Source: Oreohelix idahoensis
Taxonomy: Eukaryota; Mollusca; Gastropoda; Stylommatophora; Oreohelicidae
NCBI GenBank assembly: GCA_024509875.1
Contig: JAMPIV010019108.1
Location: 99,501-163,500, forward strand
Direction: 5' to 3'
Length of the DNA stretch: 64,000 nucleotides
Shown: piece by piece, positions 33,248 through 44,864 of the stretch
Layout: each line of letters opens with the position of its first letter
Numbering within the stretch: position 1 is the stretch's first letter
Translations under genes and position numbers: made by a program
Notes under the pieces: generated by a model
What the model was told of the DNA's origin: nothing
Database searches by the model: none
The model's input: only the letters and a program-made list of their open reading frames with translations

Positions 33248-33294
33248 GTGTATGTTCGTGTATGTTCGTGTATGTTCGTGTATGTTCGTGTACA
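33248..33294 (+). repeat. Short tandem repeat TATGTTCGTG
   Basis: Four to five copies of a 10-bp unit. Small and simple. Confidence 0.85.
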
Positions 33295-33359
33295 TGTTTT
33301 GCCTTAATCTGTATACGTGTTTCTATGATGAGGAATAATGAATATTTTCTTCATTATTG

Positions 33360-33750
33360 TATAGTGTAGAAACATGGACAATTGAACAAGCAATTAGAAG
33401 AAAGAATTGGTGGATATATAGAAGAATGGGGTCATCTCAAGGAAAGAAAAGAAAACAAATAAAGATATCCTAGAAGACCTAGGAATGAAAAGAGAATTAA
33501 TGGAGATCAAAATTAGACAGCTAAAATATTTTGGCCAAAATAAAAAGACATAAACACTTTTCAGAAGCCCATAATAAAAGGGAGAGATGTAGGCAAACTT
33601 GCAGGAGGAAGACAGTGCTATAAGTGGGAAGATAACGGCAAGGGGCCAAGAAAGAGTCTATCAGAGTGCACCATCAAGACAAGAGATTCATTACAACCGA
33701 CCTTCGTTGTGGAGATGGCAGCTGAAGATGATGATGTTTGTGGGAGTGTG
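33360..33750 (+). mobile_element. LINE C-terminal fragment
   Basis: Closely parallels 36290-36540 and the ends of the 44-bp repeat near 37130: ATCAAAATTAGACAGCTAAA, AAATATTTTGGC, AAGACATAA, CTATAAGTGGGAAGATAAC, and a single copy of the GTCTATCAGAGTGCACCATC segment before ACCTTCGTTGTGGAGATGGC. It is the RT C-terminus plus 3' end of a LINE, with frames broken, and it interrupts the degenerate minisatellite. Confidence 0.8.
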
Positions 33751-33784
33751 TTATAAATTTTATGCGTGCATTTGTGTATAAATG

Positions 33785-34230
33785 TTTAGTATATTTTTGC
33801 ATGCATTTTGGTGAAAGTGTTTATGGAATTATTTCGCATTTGTGCCTGTTTCTATAAGTGTGTTTGGCATCATACTGCGAGTGTGTGTTTGTGTGAATAT
33901 GTTTAGCACTATTCTGCATGGGTATGTGTGTGAGTGAATATGTTTGACACTATTTTGCGTGGGTGCGTGTTTGAGTGAATATGTTAGGTACTATTCTGAG
34001 TGGTGCGTGTAATAGTGAATATGTTGTGCACTATTCTGTGTGGGTACGTGTTTGAGTGAATATGCAAGGCACTATTCTGCGTGCGTACGTGGTTGTGTGA
34101 ATATGTTACATACTATTCCGCGTGATGCGTGTTTGAGTTAGTGTGTTTGGCACTACTATGCGTGCTTGCATGTTTGAGTAAGCCTTTTTAGCATTATTAT
34201 ATGTGCTTGCATGCTTGAGTAAGTATATTG
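33785..34230 (+). repeat. Highly degenerate minisatellite continuation
   Basis: Phrases such as GTGTGTTTGGCATCATACTG and ATGTTTAGCACTATTCTGC recur about every 50-60 bp, related to the 29-bp unit but strongly diverged. Confidence 0.6.
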
Positions 34231-34369
34231 ACTTGAAGCCTCTGCGTGTGTGTGCGTGTACTAAACTGTCTTCAGTCTATGCAACGTGAAACGAATTCAG
34301 AATGATGAGAACATTCCAGAACTGTTGTATCATTACTCTACGACTCATTATGGAGACCATGTCTTTAAC

Positions 34370-34570
34370 AAACACACGTCACGCCCACCTAGCCTGTGCC
34401 ATTCTTTTAACGTCTTTCTATATCTTTTTTCAATTTCATCATGTTTCTGTTTAGTTCTATTCTTCACATTTTTTTTTGTTCCCTACATTTCTCTTATCCA
34501 GGCGACTCCAGAACAAAACCTGCCTTGCAATGCTATTAACTGGACTGGAATTTTACATAATACTGGAACC
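34370..34570 (-). mobile_element. LINE family B 3' fragment, diverged
   Basis: Plus-strand text ACACACGTCACGCCCACCTA ... CCAGGCGACTCCAGAACAAA and CTTGCAATGCTATTAACTGG parallels the 3' end of the LINE B copy at 47560-47740. Confidence 0.55.
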
Positions 34571-34804
34571 TAATATAGGAATCTTTGGACAGAATTATTT
34601 TAATCATGGATTTGGAGTCTCCGATTCCTGAAATTTTAGAAGACCGACTATCGATCCCGAATCTGACTCCCGACTCCGACTACAGTTTTTACTAGTCATA
34701 TGGTATCAAATTCGGAGTTGGTCCGGACATTTTTTACCGACTCTGAATCCACTAAAAATCGCCTTCGGCTCCCGACTACGACTCTGACCCCACAGCCGTG
34801 AGTT

Positions 34805-34945
34805 TAATGTCATCTTGTTTATGTTTAGCTTTGTTCTTCATATATATATATATATAAACTTTTTAGCTCCCTCTCTTGCCCTTATCCTGGGAATTCCCGA
34901 ATACAATCTGCTTTGTATACTATTAACTGGTTTGGAATATTACAT
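34805..34945 (-). mobile_element. LINE family B 3' fragment, very diverged
   Basis: ATCTTGTTTATGTTTAGCTT, a short (TA)n, then CCTTATCCTGGGAATTCCCG and GTATACTATTAACTGG repeat the pattern of the preceding fragment. It could be a tandem duplicate of 34440-34565. Confidence 0.4.
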
Positions 34946-35479
34946 AATACTGGAATATAATTTAAGTCTTTGCAAATAATTATTTTAATATCTGGGAATT
35001 CTAATTATAATTTTGTAATAACTAAAAAACGAAATAGGGAAAAATATTTGTCATACGTAGTAAACACAATAAAATAAACAAAACAAAGCATTAATGGGCA
35101 AAACGAAATGAAATTTTACCAAACAATGACAACCAGACCAAGCTACAATGTTTGTGTTCCACTTTTAGCTTCCAGGTCACTGCAGACAACAGAAAGTCTT
35201 AAGAGGATTATCCGTGTTTAATTAGGCAGGTTAAAGCGACTTGCGACAGCTACATTGGGCAGACGAACAGGTTTGGAAAACTTGTGCCAGTCCAGAAAGG
35301 GTGGTCTAAATTTGTGACTCCGGTTGGAAGGGTTGTGGATGGTGACGGGTCGAAGTATTTTATTTAATCTTTAGATCGTGACAACAGATTTGACGTTCTG
35401 GCTGACTATGGTTAGAAAAGTGGGAGCTGCACATATTTATGTGTGCTTTGAATGACTGTATTCTGAGATCTTTGAGATA
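34946..35479. other. No recognisable feature
   Basis: AT-rich sequence without repeats or ORFs of known content. Confidence 0.45.
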
Positions 35480-35645
35480 AGAACTGGAGTGCGGCAGAGA
35501 TGCCTCTTTTCACCACTCTTCTTCTTCTTGTCTATAGAATGCATTATGAAAACAACAACATCAAGAACCAGACATGGAATTCAGCGGACTCTGACAATGT
35601 AATCTGGAAATCTAGATTTTGGCCGACGTCTTGGCTGTTATGTCT
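35480..35645 (+). pseudogene. LINE reverse transcriptase palm fragment
   Basis: Translates to TGVRQRCLFSPLFFFLSI, then ECIMKTTT, and after a stop to a decayed equivalent of the catalytic box (ILADVLAVMSH, where intact LINEs read FADDLALLSH). The catalytic Asp pair is lost and the fragment is isolated from the rest of the RT. Confidence 0.75.
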
Positions 35646-36259
35646 CATAAAATATCATTGAATTATTAGAAACAACATATATAAAATAAAACTTATCATT
35701 ATCATTGACATAAAATTATTGTGGAAAAATTAATGACAATCTTATTAACAAATTAACACTACAATGTTAGTATGTTAGTACACCAATTGGTTATCTCTCT
35801 CCCTATCTCTTTCTTTCTGCCCCCCTCCCCCTCCCATTCTGAAGCATCCTCTAAAAGAGGAAATTTGCCTTCTGAGCCATACCATGTATGATGTATTAGG
35901 CGACTATGAAGGGTTGTGCAAAGGGTTAACAATCTCGTCACATTAAAGCATTGCTACAAAACTGCAATCGCAGACGCTCATGAAGTGCTATGCCGTAGTT
36001 CAGGGATCGGCAATCCGTCTATCGCGTCGACCGATAAATCCCAGGTACCAAGTGGGGAAAAAGGGGGAGATACTTTTAAAACTAGAGACATTTCCGACTA
36101 GTCCTATCCTGTGAGCATTTAAAAGCGTAGAATTCCTGCAATTACGGAGAGTTGTTCTTCGTTCCATTTGAAAACTAACGATCTGGCATATATAGATTGA
36201 CTTAAATCATGAACAGCATACTGGATAACCTAAGAGTAGTACTCCACACACTATGTCAG
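35646..36259. other. No recognisable feature
   Basis: No supported gene. The stretch contains a pyrimidine-rich segment at 35780-35840. Confidence 0.45.
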
Positions 36260-37229
36260 CGAAAAGAGTTGTAATACAATGGATCCTAGAAGAAAGGGGC
36301 ACGTCTCATGGAAAGAAAAGAAAACGAATAAAAAGGTCTTAGAAAAAGTAGGTATGACAAGAGAATTGACGAAGCAGATCAAAATTAGGTAGCTAAAATA
36401 TTTTGGCATGATAAAAAGACATAACACTTTGCTGAAGACCATAACAGGAGGAAAAGTTGCAGGCAAACGTGCAAGGAGAAGACAGCGCTATAAGTGGGAA
36501 GATAACATCAAGAGATTGACAGGAAAGAGTCTATCGGAGTACATCATTAAGACAAGAGATGGACAGGAAAGAGTCGATCAGAGTGCACCATCAAGACAAG
36601 AGATGGACAGGAAAGAGTCGATCAGAGTGCACCATCAAGACAAGAGATGGACAGGAAAGAGTCAATCAGAGTGCACCATCAAGACAAGAGATGGACAGGA
36701 AAGAGTCAATCAGAGTGCACCATCAAGACAAGAGATGGACAGGAAAGAGTCAATCAGAGTGCACCATCAAGACAAGAGATGGACAGGAAAGAGTCTATCA
36801 AGAGTGCACCATCAAGACAAGAGATGGACAGGAAAGAGTCAATCAGAGTGCACCATCAAGACAAGAGATGGACAGGAAAAAGTCTATCAGAGTGCACCAT
36901 CAAGACAAGAGATGGACAGGAAAGAGTCTATTAGAGTGCACCATCAAGACAAGAGATGGATAGGAAAGAGTCTATCAAGAGTGCACCATCAAGACAAGAG
37001 ATGGACAGGAAAGAGTCAATCAGAGTACATCCTCAAGACAAGAGATGGACAGGAAAGAGTCTATCAGAGTGCGCCATCAAGACAAGAGATGGACAGGAAA
37101 GAGTCTATCAGAGTGCGCCATCAAGACAAGAGACAGAGGACGTTGGAGATCCACTGCAGCCAACCTTCATTGTGGAGATGTCAGATGATGATGATGATGA
37201 TTATGATGATGATGATGGATGCAGTCTAA
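36260..37229 (+). pseudogene. LINE C-terminal fragment with amplified internal 44-bp repeat
   Basis: The left part matches the LINE C-terminus at 33400-33640 (WEDN motif, IKRHNTLLKTI, GKRARRRQRYKW). A 44-bp segment of that coding region is then tandemly repeated (36540-37134), and the LINE sequence resumes (CAACCTTCATTGTGGAGATG) and ends in a (GAT)n tail at about 37180-37214. The 273-codon ORF 36408-37229 is open only because the array reads through in all three frames. It is not a host gene. Confidence 0.8.
36540..37134 (+). repeat. 44-bp minisatellite born inside a LINE, about 13 copies
   Basis: Unit contains AGATGGACAGGAAAGAGTCT and ATCAGAGTGCACCATCAAGA, 44 bp, with two or three 45-bp variants (TATCAAGAGTGC). 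Three units make 132 bp, so the translation cycles with a 44-residue period containing TGKS, ERVYQSAPS and KESIRVHH in turn. Units differ at few positions (GTCGATC, GTCAATC, GTCTATC), implying recent amplification. Confidence 0.95.
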
Positions 37230-37600
37230 CTGCAACATCTCCGGCAAAGAAGAGCCGACTGATTGACAAAGGAAGGTACAAAGCTACTTCAGCCTGACAC
37301 AAGCATAACTTTTGAAGAGGCAATGAGCTTTTTTACAAGCAGATGCAGGAACAAATGGGAAGCATCCATGATGCGTATTATCAGCTCAGCAGAAGAGAAC
37401 AAGTGGTAATCTTCAAACTCCACACGGGCCACAACAGATTGGGATACCACCTCAACAAGTTAAAGATAGGAACTATCGGTGAGTGTAACTGTGGCATCAT
37501 TAAAATGGCTGCTGGACATCTGCTTCAAAGATGCTCAACATAAGAGAAAATAGACAGCACTAACGGCCGTCACCAACACCATTTCTGGAAAAGCTCTATG
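37230..37600 (+). pseudogene. I-like LINE C-terminal fragment
   Basis: The frame at 37343-37543 reads REQVVIFKLHTGHNRLGYHL, then GECNCG and HLLQRC. This is the Cys/His terminal region found after RNase H in I-like LINEs. It directly follows the (GAT)n tail of the preceding LINE, so that LINE probably inserted here. Confidence 0.7.
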
Positions 37601-38054
37601 GAGATTAAAAAAAAACAGCCTCAAGCCGACTAATGCTTTATGTGAACATATTTAAGTTGACGTCTGAGAGTGTACGCAGAAGATGAACTGCAAAATCTAG
37701 CGAACGCGATCTTTTCTATGAAGAGAAGTAAACTACCTGTAAAATATCATTTAGCTTTATTTCTTCACCTCTATTTCGGTGGAATTACAGGAAATAGATA
37801 GTTCAGCGAGATAAAAGTTACATGTAGGCTAGAATTATTTTAAATTCCAAATACTTTGAAACCTGAAAAGTTACATGTTTTTATCAACGTTGATTTTTAG
37901 GGAGTTCCGTGTTGCTAAAGTTGATTCCCACAGCTCCTGCTTTGCCGACCGCTGCAGCATTGTTACTAAACCCCGGACAAACCCATAAGTGCTCAGTTTC
38001 CCTCAGCAAATATCGAAGTGTATGAATGCTTGCTGTTTCTATAGTTCGCTGGTT
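37601..38054. other. No recognisable feature
   Basis: No supported gene or repeat. Confidence 0.4.
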
Positions 38055-38150
38055 GTATACATGATTGATGCATCCTTTCATACGCCCATCCCTGCTACTC
38101 TTTCGTTTGATGCCGATTCTTACAACAATATTAGCCTTTCAATCAATCAG
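38055..38150 (-). mobile_element. I-like LINE fragment, distal half of a split copy
   Basis: CCCATCCCTGCTACTCTTTC, GTTTGATGCC and ATATTAGCCTTTCAATCAAT match 16300-16360. The copy continues at 38352 beyond an inserted LINE B piece. Confidence 0.55.
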
Positions 38151-38151
38151 T

Positions 38152-38345
38152 CAATACCCTTTAGCTCCCCAAGGAGCAGAGGCCATCAACAAACTCATGC
38201 CAAGTATCTGTGTCACGTGATATCAGCCTGTTCTTTCCACGTATTCCTCATCATTTTCACTTACGTCTCCAAGTGTCTTCTCCATGTGTTTCTTGGTCCA
38301 CCACTGCCTCTCTTTCCCTGGGGTTTGTAGAACAAGGACTGCAGC
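38152..38345 (-). mobile_element. LINE family B 3' fragment inserted in the I-like LINE
   Basis: GGAGCAGAGGCCATCAACAA, ATTCCTCATCATTTTCACTT and AGAACAAGGACTGC match the 3' part of the LINE B copy at 47550-47735. It separates two halves of an I-like LINE remnant. Confidence 0.7.
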
Positions 38346-38351
38346 ATTGTA

Positions 38352-38570
38352 AACCTGAGCCTGGGTGATTCATATATTTCAGTATCGTTCTCTCACAGAC
38401 GATCACTACTTGTCTTCAGTACTTCTCCCTCGTCCATATCTAATGGCCCCACTATGGGTGCTCTCTAAGCTAGCATGTCAGCTATCTCATTGTCACGTAC
38501 TCCTGCATAACCAGGGCAGTAGATCCAATGCTTTGGTCGGGGACCATGTTTGACGCTGATAGCACAGAAC
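38352..38570 (-). pseudogene. LINE RNase H domain remnant
   Basis: Minus-strand translation gives HWIYCPGYAGVRDNEIADML, the C-terminal RNase H motif (HAG-x-x-GN-x-x-AD type) of I-like LINEs, then a stop and VGPLDMDEGEVLKTSSDRL. The His of the motif has become Tyr and a stop follows, so it is inactive. Confidence 0.75.
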
Positions 38571-38884
38571 TGGTAAGAATATACAATTTAACAGCTGTCG
38601 TTTAGTTTCCATACTGATATTTGGATGTTTGAGGAGTGTTGACAGTTGGAAGTCACTGTATAGGCTTTCTTTTTACCTTTTTTAAAAGTTTATAATTGTA
38701 TAAAATTATACTAAAAAAACAGCACTGATTATTGTTAACACTGAGATAAACTTATTGACAAATGGTGAAATTAAGGTACGCTGTTAGTTTAACACTGACT
38801 TTAATTATAAGAACTAGTACTGCGTTTTAAAACTGATGGAAGATAGTTTGAGCATGACACCAACGACAAGTCAATCAATAAATC
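38571..38884. other. No recognisable feature
   Basis: AT-rich spacer. Confidence 0.4.
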
Positions 38885-39300
38885 ACAACCATTTAACTCC
38901 CCAAAGATCATGGACACATCCATGTCCTCCTAGTATTATGCTTCAGCTCAAGATCTTTCCGTGACTTCCTCGTCAGTTTCATTTCTGTCTCGTTCTCTTC
39001 TCCATGTTTTTATAGTCTATTTCTGCGTCTGTTACCCTGGAGATTTCAGACCAAAGACTGCATTGTAATGCTATCAACAGGTGTCCTCAATGCGTGCCCT
39101 ATCCACCTCTAGCATCTTCTTTTCATCTCTTGCTCCGCTGGCACTTGTCTGGTTCTTGTCAACTTTGCAAGTGGTCTTGTCACACCTCTTCAATCCTTAT
39201 GTTCTTCACAATCACCCATTTATGAAAGTCGGAATTTTTTTTAAGCTTGTTGTTTTTGTTCTCTGTGTTTCAGAGAGATACAATATGACTAACTTGACAT
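38885..39300 (-). mobile_element. LINE family B 3' fragment, long but broken
   Basis: Parallels 47520-47945 along its length: CTCTTCTCCATG, CAGACCAAAGACTGCATTGT, ATGCTATCAACAGGTGTCCT, CATCTCTTGCTCCGCTGGCA, CTTGTCTGGTTCTTGTCAAC, CACCCATTTATGAAAGTC. It encodes the RT C-terminus on the minus strand with many frame breaks. Confidence 0.78.
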
Positions 39301-39962
<662 letters not shown>

Positions 39963-40235
39963 TTCGTTGGAGTTGATAACTTGGTTGGTTGAAGTAGATG
40001 TCTGCACCCGTATGTCTGATTTTTTAAAAATACACATATACAGAGCTAATATATTAATACAACTTTGCAGAATTACCTCCGGCTGGGGGTTCAGTAAATA
40101 CGAGTCAAATATATATCTGACAGAAGTGAGCGGGGGATTCAAAGTTTACAACAAACTTAGCAAAAGCAGTTGTTCTACTTGCCATTCTAGAAATCACTGT
40201 GAAATCCCCTGAAAAAGGAGCATCATCGTACTATT

Positions 40236-42809
40236 TACATTACTTACTTACTTCGTCGTTCCCCTACTACCGTGAGGTGTAGAGGTTTGGAAGAGAGAGC
40301 GCCAGACTATCCTATCGGCTGTCTTCCTCCTGTCCTGGTTCCATTCTAGTCCTCGGTTCTTCAAAGATTGTCTAATGTTGTCCTCCCAGCGGACTCTGGG
40401 TCGTCCTGGGGGTCTGGATCAGTGCCTCTTTGTTTTCCATGCTTGTCGTGGTAGCCGATCTTCTCCCATTCTGCAGACATGGCCAAACCATCTTAGTTGG
40501 GACTGTTCTACTTGGGTCTGCAAGGGGGTGAGATTTTAGGCCTTGGCGTATCGTCTGGTTGCGGACCATGTCTCTTCTTGTTACTTCAACCACCTTCCTC
40601 AGATACCTCATTTCTGAGGTTTGGATCTGGCTTTTGTGGGTTGTAGTCATTGCCCATGACTTGCACCCATATGTCAAGACTGGGACATAGGTGGAGCGGT
40701 ATACAGCCATCTTCATTTTCTTACCAACCTCTCTCTTGCTCAGGAATCCTCGATTTATGGCCTGAAAAAGTCTCCCAGCTGCTGCTTTTCGAGTGGCCAA
40801 CTCTTCTTTGATGCCTCCCTTTCGGTCTATAATAGCTCTGAGATATTTAAAGTGGTCGACCTGCTCCAGGACCTGTTCTCCCAGCTTAATCTGATATCTT
40901 CTTTCTTCTCGTGATATCATTAAGGGTTTTGTTTTAGAGCTGCTTATGACCTTCCCTCTCTTCTCCAGCTCTTCCTTTCAGACTTGCAGGTTGGATTGGA
41001 GATGTGCCTCCGATTTAGCAATCAGGGCAACATCATCAGCAAATGCCAGCTCTGAAATACATACCTGTCTCATCTTCCAGTACCCCACTGAATACCTTCT
41101 TGTTCTCTCCTTACATGCCTTGATAACATCGTCCATGAGGAGTATGAAAAGATAAGGTGACAGGATACCACCTTGTCTTACACCAGTGGTGGTCCTGAAC
41201 TCTTCTGACTTATGGTTTGCTGTCCTCAAATAATTTCTGCAAGACTTGTAGAAGCTCTGTATAGCATGAATCAGAGGTGCTGGAATGTTCTTCTTTGCCA
41301 AACAGTCCCAAAGTTTGCTCCAGGGGACCCTGTCAAACGCCTTTTCCAGATCTATGACACAAAGATGGATCTCACTCTTATACTCAAGGGCCTTTTCACT
41401 CAGCTGTCTGAGTGTGAAGATTAGGTCTTCAGTACTTTGGTTTGCTAGTAATCCGCATTGGATCTAATCCAATTGTGGCTCAGCTAGGCATCGGAGTCTC
41501 TGCTCTAGGATTCTATAGTAGATTTTACCAGGGTCACTGAGAAGGGCCTCTGTGGTTTCCACATTGTCGATTATCACTTTTTTTGAAAATTGGTGTTATG
41601 ATGGCAATCTCCCAATCCTTTGGTATGGTCTTGTTGCACCACGCTGCTTGTAGGACCCTTAAGAGTAATAGGTCACCTGATGTTCCCATGTACTTAACCA
41701 TTTCTGGTGTTATACCATCATGCCCGGCTGATTTGCCCATCTTGATTTTCTCCAGTGCTGCCTTTAGTTCTTCCATCTTTATGTAATCTTCACCATCATT
41801 CATTGGTTTCCTCTTCTGTGCTAGTGGTTATCATTTCTGATGCTTGACCTTGCTCAACATCCAGGAGTTCTGAGAAATATTCTTTCCATTACTTCCTTCG
41901 GGGCAGTAAGAAATTTGCCTTGCTTTTCCTTTATAAATTTGAAAGGGCATTGTTTTTCCTTCCTCATGTTCTTTAGGGTCTTATAGAACAATTTCTGGTT
42001 TTCTTGCGCATCTTTTTCTAGCTTTTCTCCAAATTCTTCCCAGGACTTCTGTTTTGCTGCTAGCACTTTGTTCTTTGCTTCTGTTCTGAGTGTCACATAT
42101 TCTCTATATTTTTCCATTTGTCCTGTTGTGTTTTTAGCTCCTAAGTATTGTTTCCATGCCATTTTCTTCTCTCTTCTTTTCTCTTTGACTTCCTCTGTCC
42201 ACCAAGGTGTCCTCTTTTTCTTGTTTCTAAGTCAGACTTCACCACATGCTTCTGCAGCAGCTGTCTTTATGAATGTCCTTGAATTTAAGCCACAGGGTTT
42301 CCAATTCATCAGGTTGTTCTTCTGTGTTTCTCACCGCTGTAGCAATAAGCCCCTGATATTTGGTCTTAATTTCTGGCTCTCTCAGCTTGTAGGTCTTAAT
42401 GCTCATTTCTTCCGTTCGTTTACTTGGTTTCTTGTGTGATGCTGGGCAGTTCTTAGGCTGAGCAACTCTTTCAGTTGTTCTTTTGATTGTAAGCAGATAG
42501 TGATCACTTCCAATCTGTGGCTCCCTCCAGACTCTAGCATCCCGGACATATTTGAATGAGCTCCTCCTAACAATGGCATAGTCGATCATTGACTTCTCAT
42601 TCTTTGTTGGTTCACACCAAGTGTATGCATGTATGCGCTTATGGGGGAACTTTGTGTTGGTAATGATCAGATTCTGCTCACTGCAGAATCTAAGGAGTCG
42701 CTTTCCAATGTCATTGAGAGTATCTTTTCCATATCTTCCGATAACTCCACCCCATCTAGCATGGTCATTTCCATCATTTACATCACTGCCAAGAGTAATC
42801 TTAAGAAAA
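40236..42809 (-). mobile_element. LINE (EEP + RT), 5'-truncated and degenerate
   Basis: Minus-strand element with the 3' end at about 40236 and a short AAGT-type tail. Going 5' it shows the RT C-terminus, palm, fingers, linker and the C-terminal half of the endonuclease, ending at 42809 where a Helitron terminus abuts the endonuclease reading (L-G-S-D-V-N-D-G equivalent). Different family from the LINE at 1-2766. Confidence 0.88.
40372..42790 (-). pseudogene. LINE endonuclease-reverse transcriptase, several frameshifts
   Basis: Pieces in order from 5' to 3' on the minus strand: endonuclease end (42239-42589, with QIGSDHYLL), linker (41854-42162), RT fingers (41534-41803, GKSAGHDGITPEMVKYMG and DWEIAIITPIFKKSD), RT palm (40978-41301, TGVRQGGILSPYLF and catalytic FADDVAL), and C-terminus (40372-40920, VLTYGCKSWAM). 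Stops and shifts separate all of them. The catalytic FADD remains, but the protein cannot be made whole. Confidence 0.88.
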
Positions 42810-43490
42810 CTAGCAATAACCCGTCAATAATGACAGAAGTAAATAAAAAACTGTAATATATTTTTTAAATATTTTTTTTTTATTCAATATAAAATTTATT
42901 TGAAGACAACATTTTTTGTGAAGTGCGTGGATTTGTTTCAAAGAATGTTCCCTGATAAAAAGAGTTTTTAACCAAAAAAATGTTTTCATGATTTGTTCGT
43001 CGGGTGAGGGCGACATAGAGCTGGCCGTGTCCGAAAACAGGTCCAGGAAGGAAAACCCCTACGTGATCAAAAGATTGTCCTTGCACCTTATTGATCGTCA
43101 TTGCAAATGTTAAAATCACTGGGAATTGACGACGTCGCATCCTAAATGGCAAACTGCGCTCGCTCGGTTCTAAGTCAATGCGAGAATTAAGACTCGTTCT
43201 CCCTTATTACTGCCAGTGATCATTTCTGCATCAATGGAATTCCGATGCAAGACTTTTATGAACAAACGCGTGCCATTCAATAGTCCGTTTTTTACGTTCA
43301 GATTTCGCAATAGCATGATACATGCAGCAACCTTTAATTTCAGCAAATGCGGTGGCATTCCTGATGGGCACTGCTCGTTAAGGAACTCGGTTAGGAAATC
43401 AACTGCGTCGTTGGGATCATCGGAAATCATGGTATCTATGCTCCAATAAACCGTTTCATTTCCAGCGAGTAGCTCCAACAATAAGTCTGC
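42810..43490 (-). mobile_element. Helitron 3' portion, helicase end plus CTAG terminus
   Basis: On the minus strand the element ends GTTATTGCTAG followed by T, the CTRR terminus and 3' T expected of a Helitron. A short hairpin (CTGTCA/TGACGG, loop TTAT) lies about ten bases upstream. Upstream is the end of a Pif1-type helicase. The insertion point is inside the LINE endonuclease region. I could not find the 5' TC end or the rest of Rep-helicase, so this is a truncated copy or the remainder is unrecognisable. Confidence 0.78.
42880..43490 (-). pseudogene. Pif1-like helicase C-terminus of a Helitron, frameshifted
   Basis: Two frames: 43170-43481 (SGMPPHLLKLKVAACIMLLR, NVKNGLLNGTRL) and 42880-43152 (MTINKVQGQSFDHVGVFLPG, GHGQLYVALTR), the last motifs of Pif1-family helicases, which unwind DNA during Helitron rolling-circle transposition. 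The join is a one-base shift near 43190. Upstream, TTTATTGCAG on the minus strand at about 43490 looks like a splice acceptor, so an intron may precede this piece. Confidence 0.85.
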
Positions 43491-44069
43491 AATAAATTAA
43501 AATTTTGTCTTGAAGAAACAATCAAAAACTTACATTTTAAGGTTATTTTTAACAAAATCATGAGTTAAATCCGTTTTCGGAATGAAACTGGGTTCTACAA
43601 TCAAAAACGTACATCATTGTCACTCCCTCTGTGTTGCACAATGCACCGACTTTTCTTCGTTGAGTGTTACTATTATTGGGAGAGTACATATAAAGGAAAC
43701 AATACAATTAATATCTAACTTTCAACCACAGTTGCATCCCTTAGATGTGACCGACGTACAAACGGTGAGAATTATGGAGTTTGATATGTTGCTACCTTAG
43801 GAAAGTACATTATTTTATTCCACCTGTCGGGCCATTATTAGACCACTAAGGCAGATCAACGGAAACACGCACCGACACATGGTCCTATAAACTTCTAGTT
43901 CGATTGTTTGGGAAAATCTTTATATGGTCCTATAGCACGTCCAGTTTAATTATTCGATCCACGCCTGATGCTCTGATTATCGCTTTGTGACATCTGATTG
44001 ATAACGCCTGTCAATCTGTTGTCAAAGTCCATGTTGTCCCAAGCATATGTCATCAATACTGTTGTAGAT
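43491..44069. other. No recognisable feature
   Basis: Could include more of the Helitron or intron sequence. The 72-codon plus-strand ORF at 43582-43800 has no recognisable content. Confidence 0.4.
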
Positions 44070-44282
44070 GAGTGATGTATTAGAGACGTCACCGTACTAG
44101 GTTGAGCTTCGAGAGGTAGGGTGAAAAGTTCCGTTCGTCGCTGTCTTTGCCATCCACAACTCAAGCGCAGAGTCAGTTACCCAATTACAAATGGATAGAC
44201 TGAAGCATGACAAAACCATGTTTCGAACCTGGCACCTTTGCCGCAAGAGACTAGCGCTCTAACCACTCTGCCAATCGTTATC
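44070..44282 (-). mobile_element. SINE family B copy
   Basis: Reverse complement of the family at 49230: ACTAGGTTGAGCTTCGAGAG, ACCCAATTACAAATGG, TTTCGAACCTGGCACC (B box) and CTAACCACTCTGCCAATCG (head). It ends against a long (TA)n. Confidence 0.82.
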
Positions 44283-44434
<152 letters not shown>

Positions 44435-44719
44435 ATCTAGAAGGGAAGGTTTATATATTTTAATTGTAATTAATCTTCACGATAAACTCACGTTTGTAAA
44501 ATTAAAGTGGAGCCTACATTTAATAATCTGTAAACAAATCTGCAATTTTATTTAAAAAAGGAGTTTTGTCTCATTCTGTAAATAATTCTTTCCGTGACAG
44601 CGCTATAGCGTGAGCCATTACAGCTGAAGTAGTGAGCTATTCTTTAATTGTGTCCTCATAGACCCCCCTACCCATTTTTCCCATCTCCCTTCGATTCCGA
44701 GAACTATCCAGGCATTCAT

Positions 44720-44860
44720 TTATTATCTTCCGGCATCCCAAGGGACATAAGCCTTTAACGAACAAACGTCAAGTCTTCCTACATCGTGTCATCAGCTATC
44801 GTATGTCCCTCGTCCTTGTCATTTCTGTCTACAGATGTCTTCTCCACGTGTTTATTTATG
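44720..44860 (-). mobile_element. LINE family B 3' fragment, short
   Basis: CCCAAGGGACATAAGCCTTT, AACAAACGTCAAGTCTTCCT, CGTGTCATCAGC and CTTCTCCACGTG parallel 47545-47665. Confidence 0.6.
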
Positions 44861-44864
44861 TTTT

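Noticed and set aside
36408..37229. 273-codon repetitive ORF that could pass as a novel repeat protein
   Set aside because: All three frames of the 44-bp array are open, and both flanks are LINE C-terminus, so the ORF is a by-product of the array.
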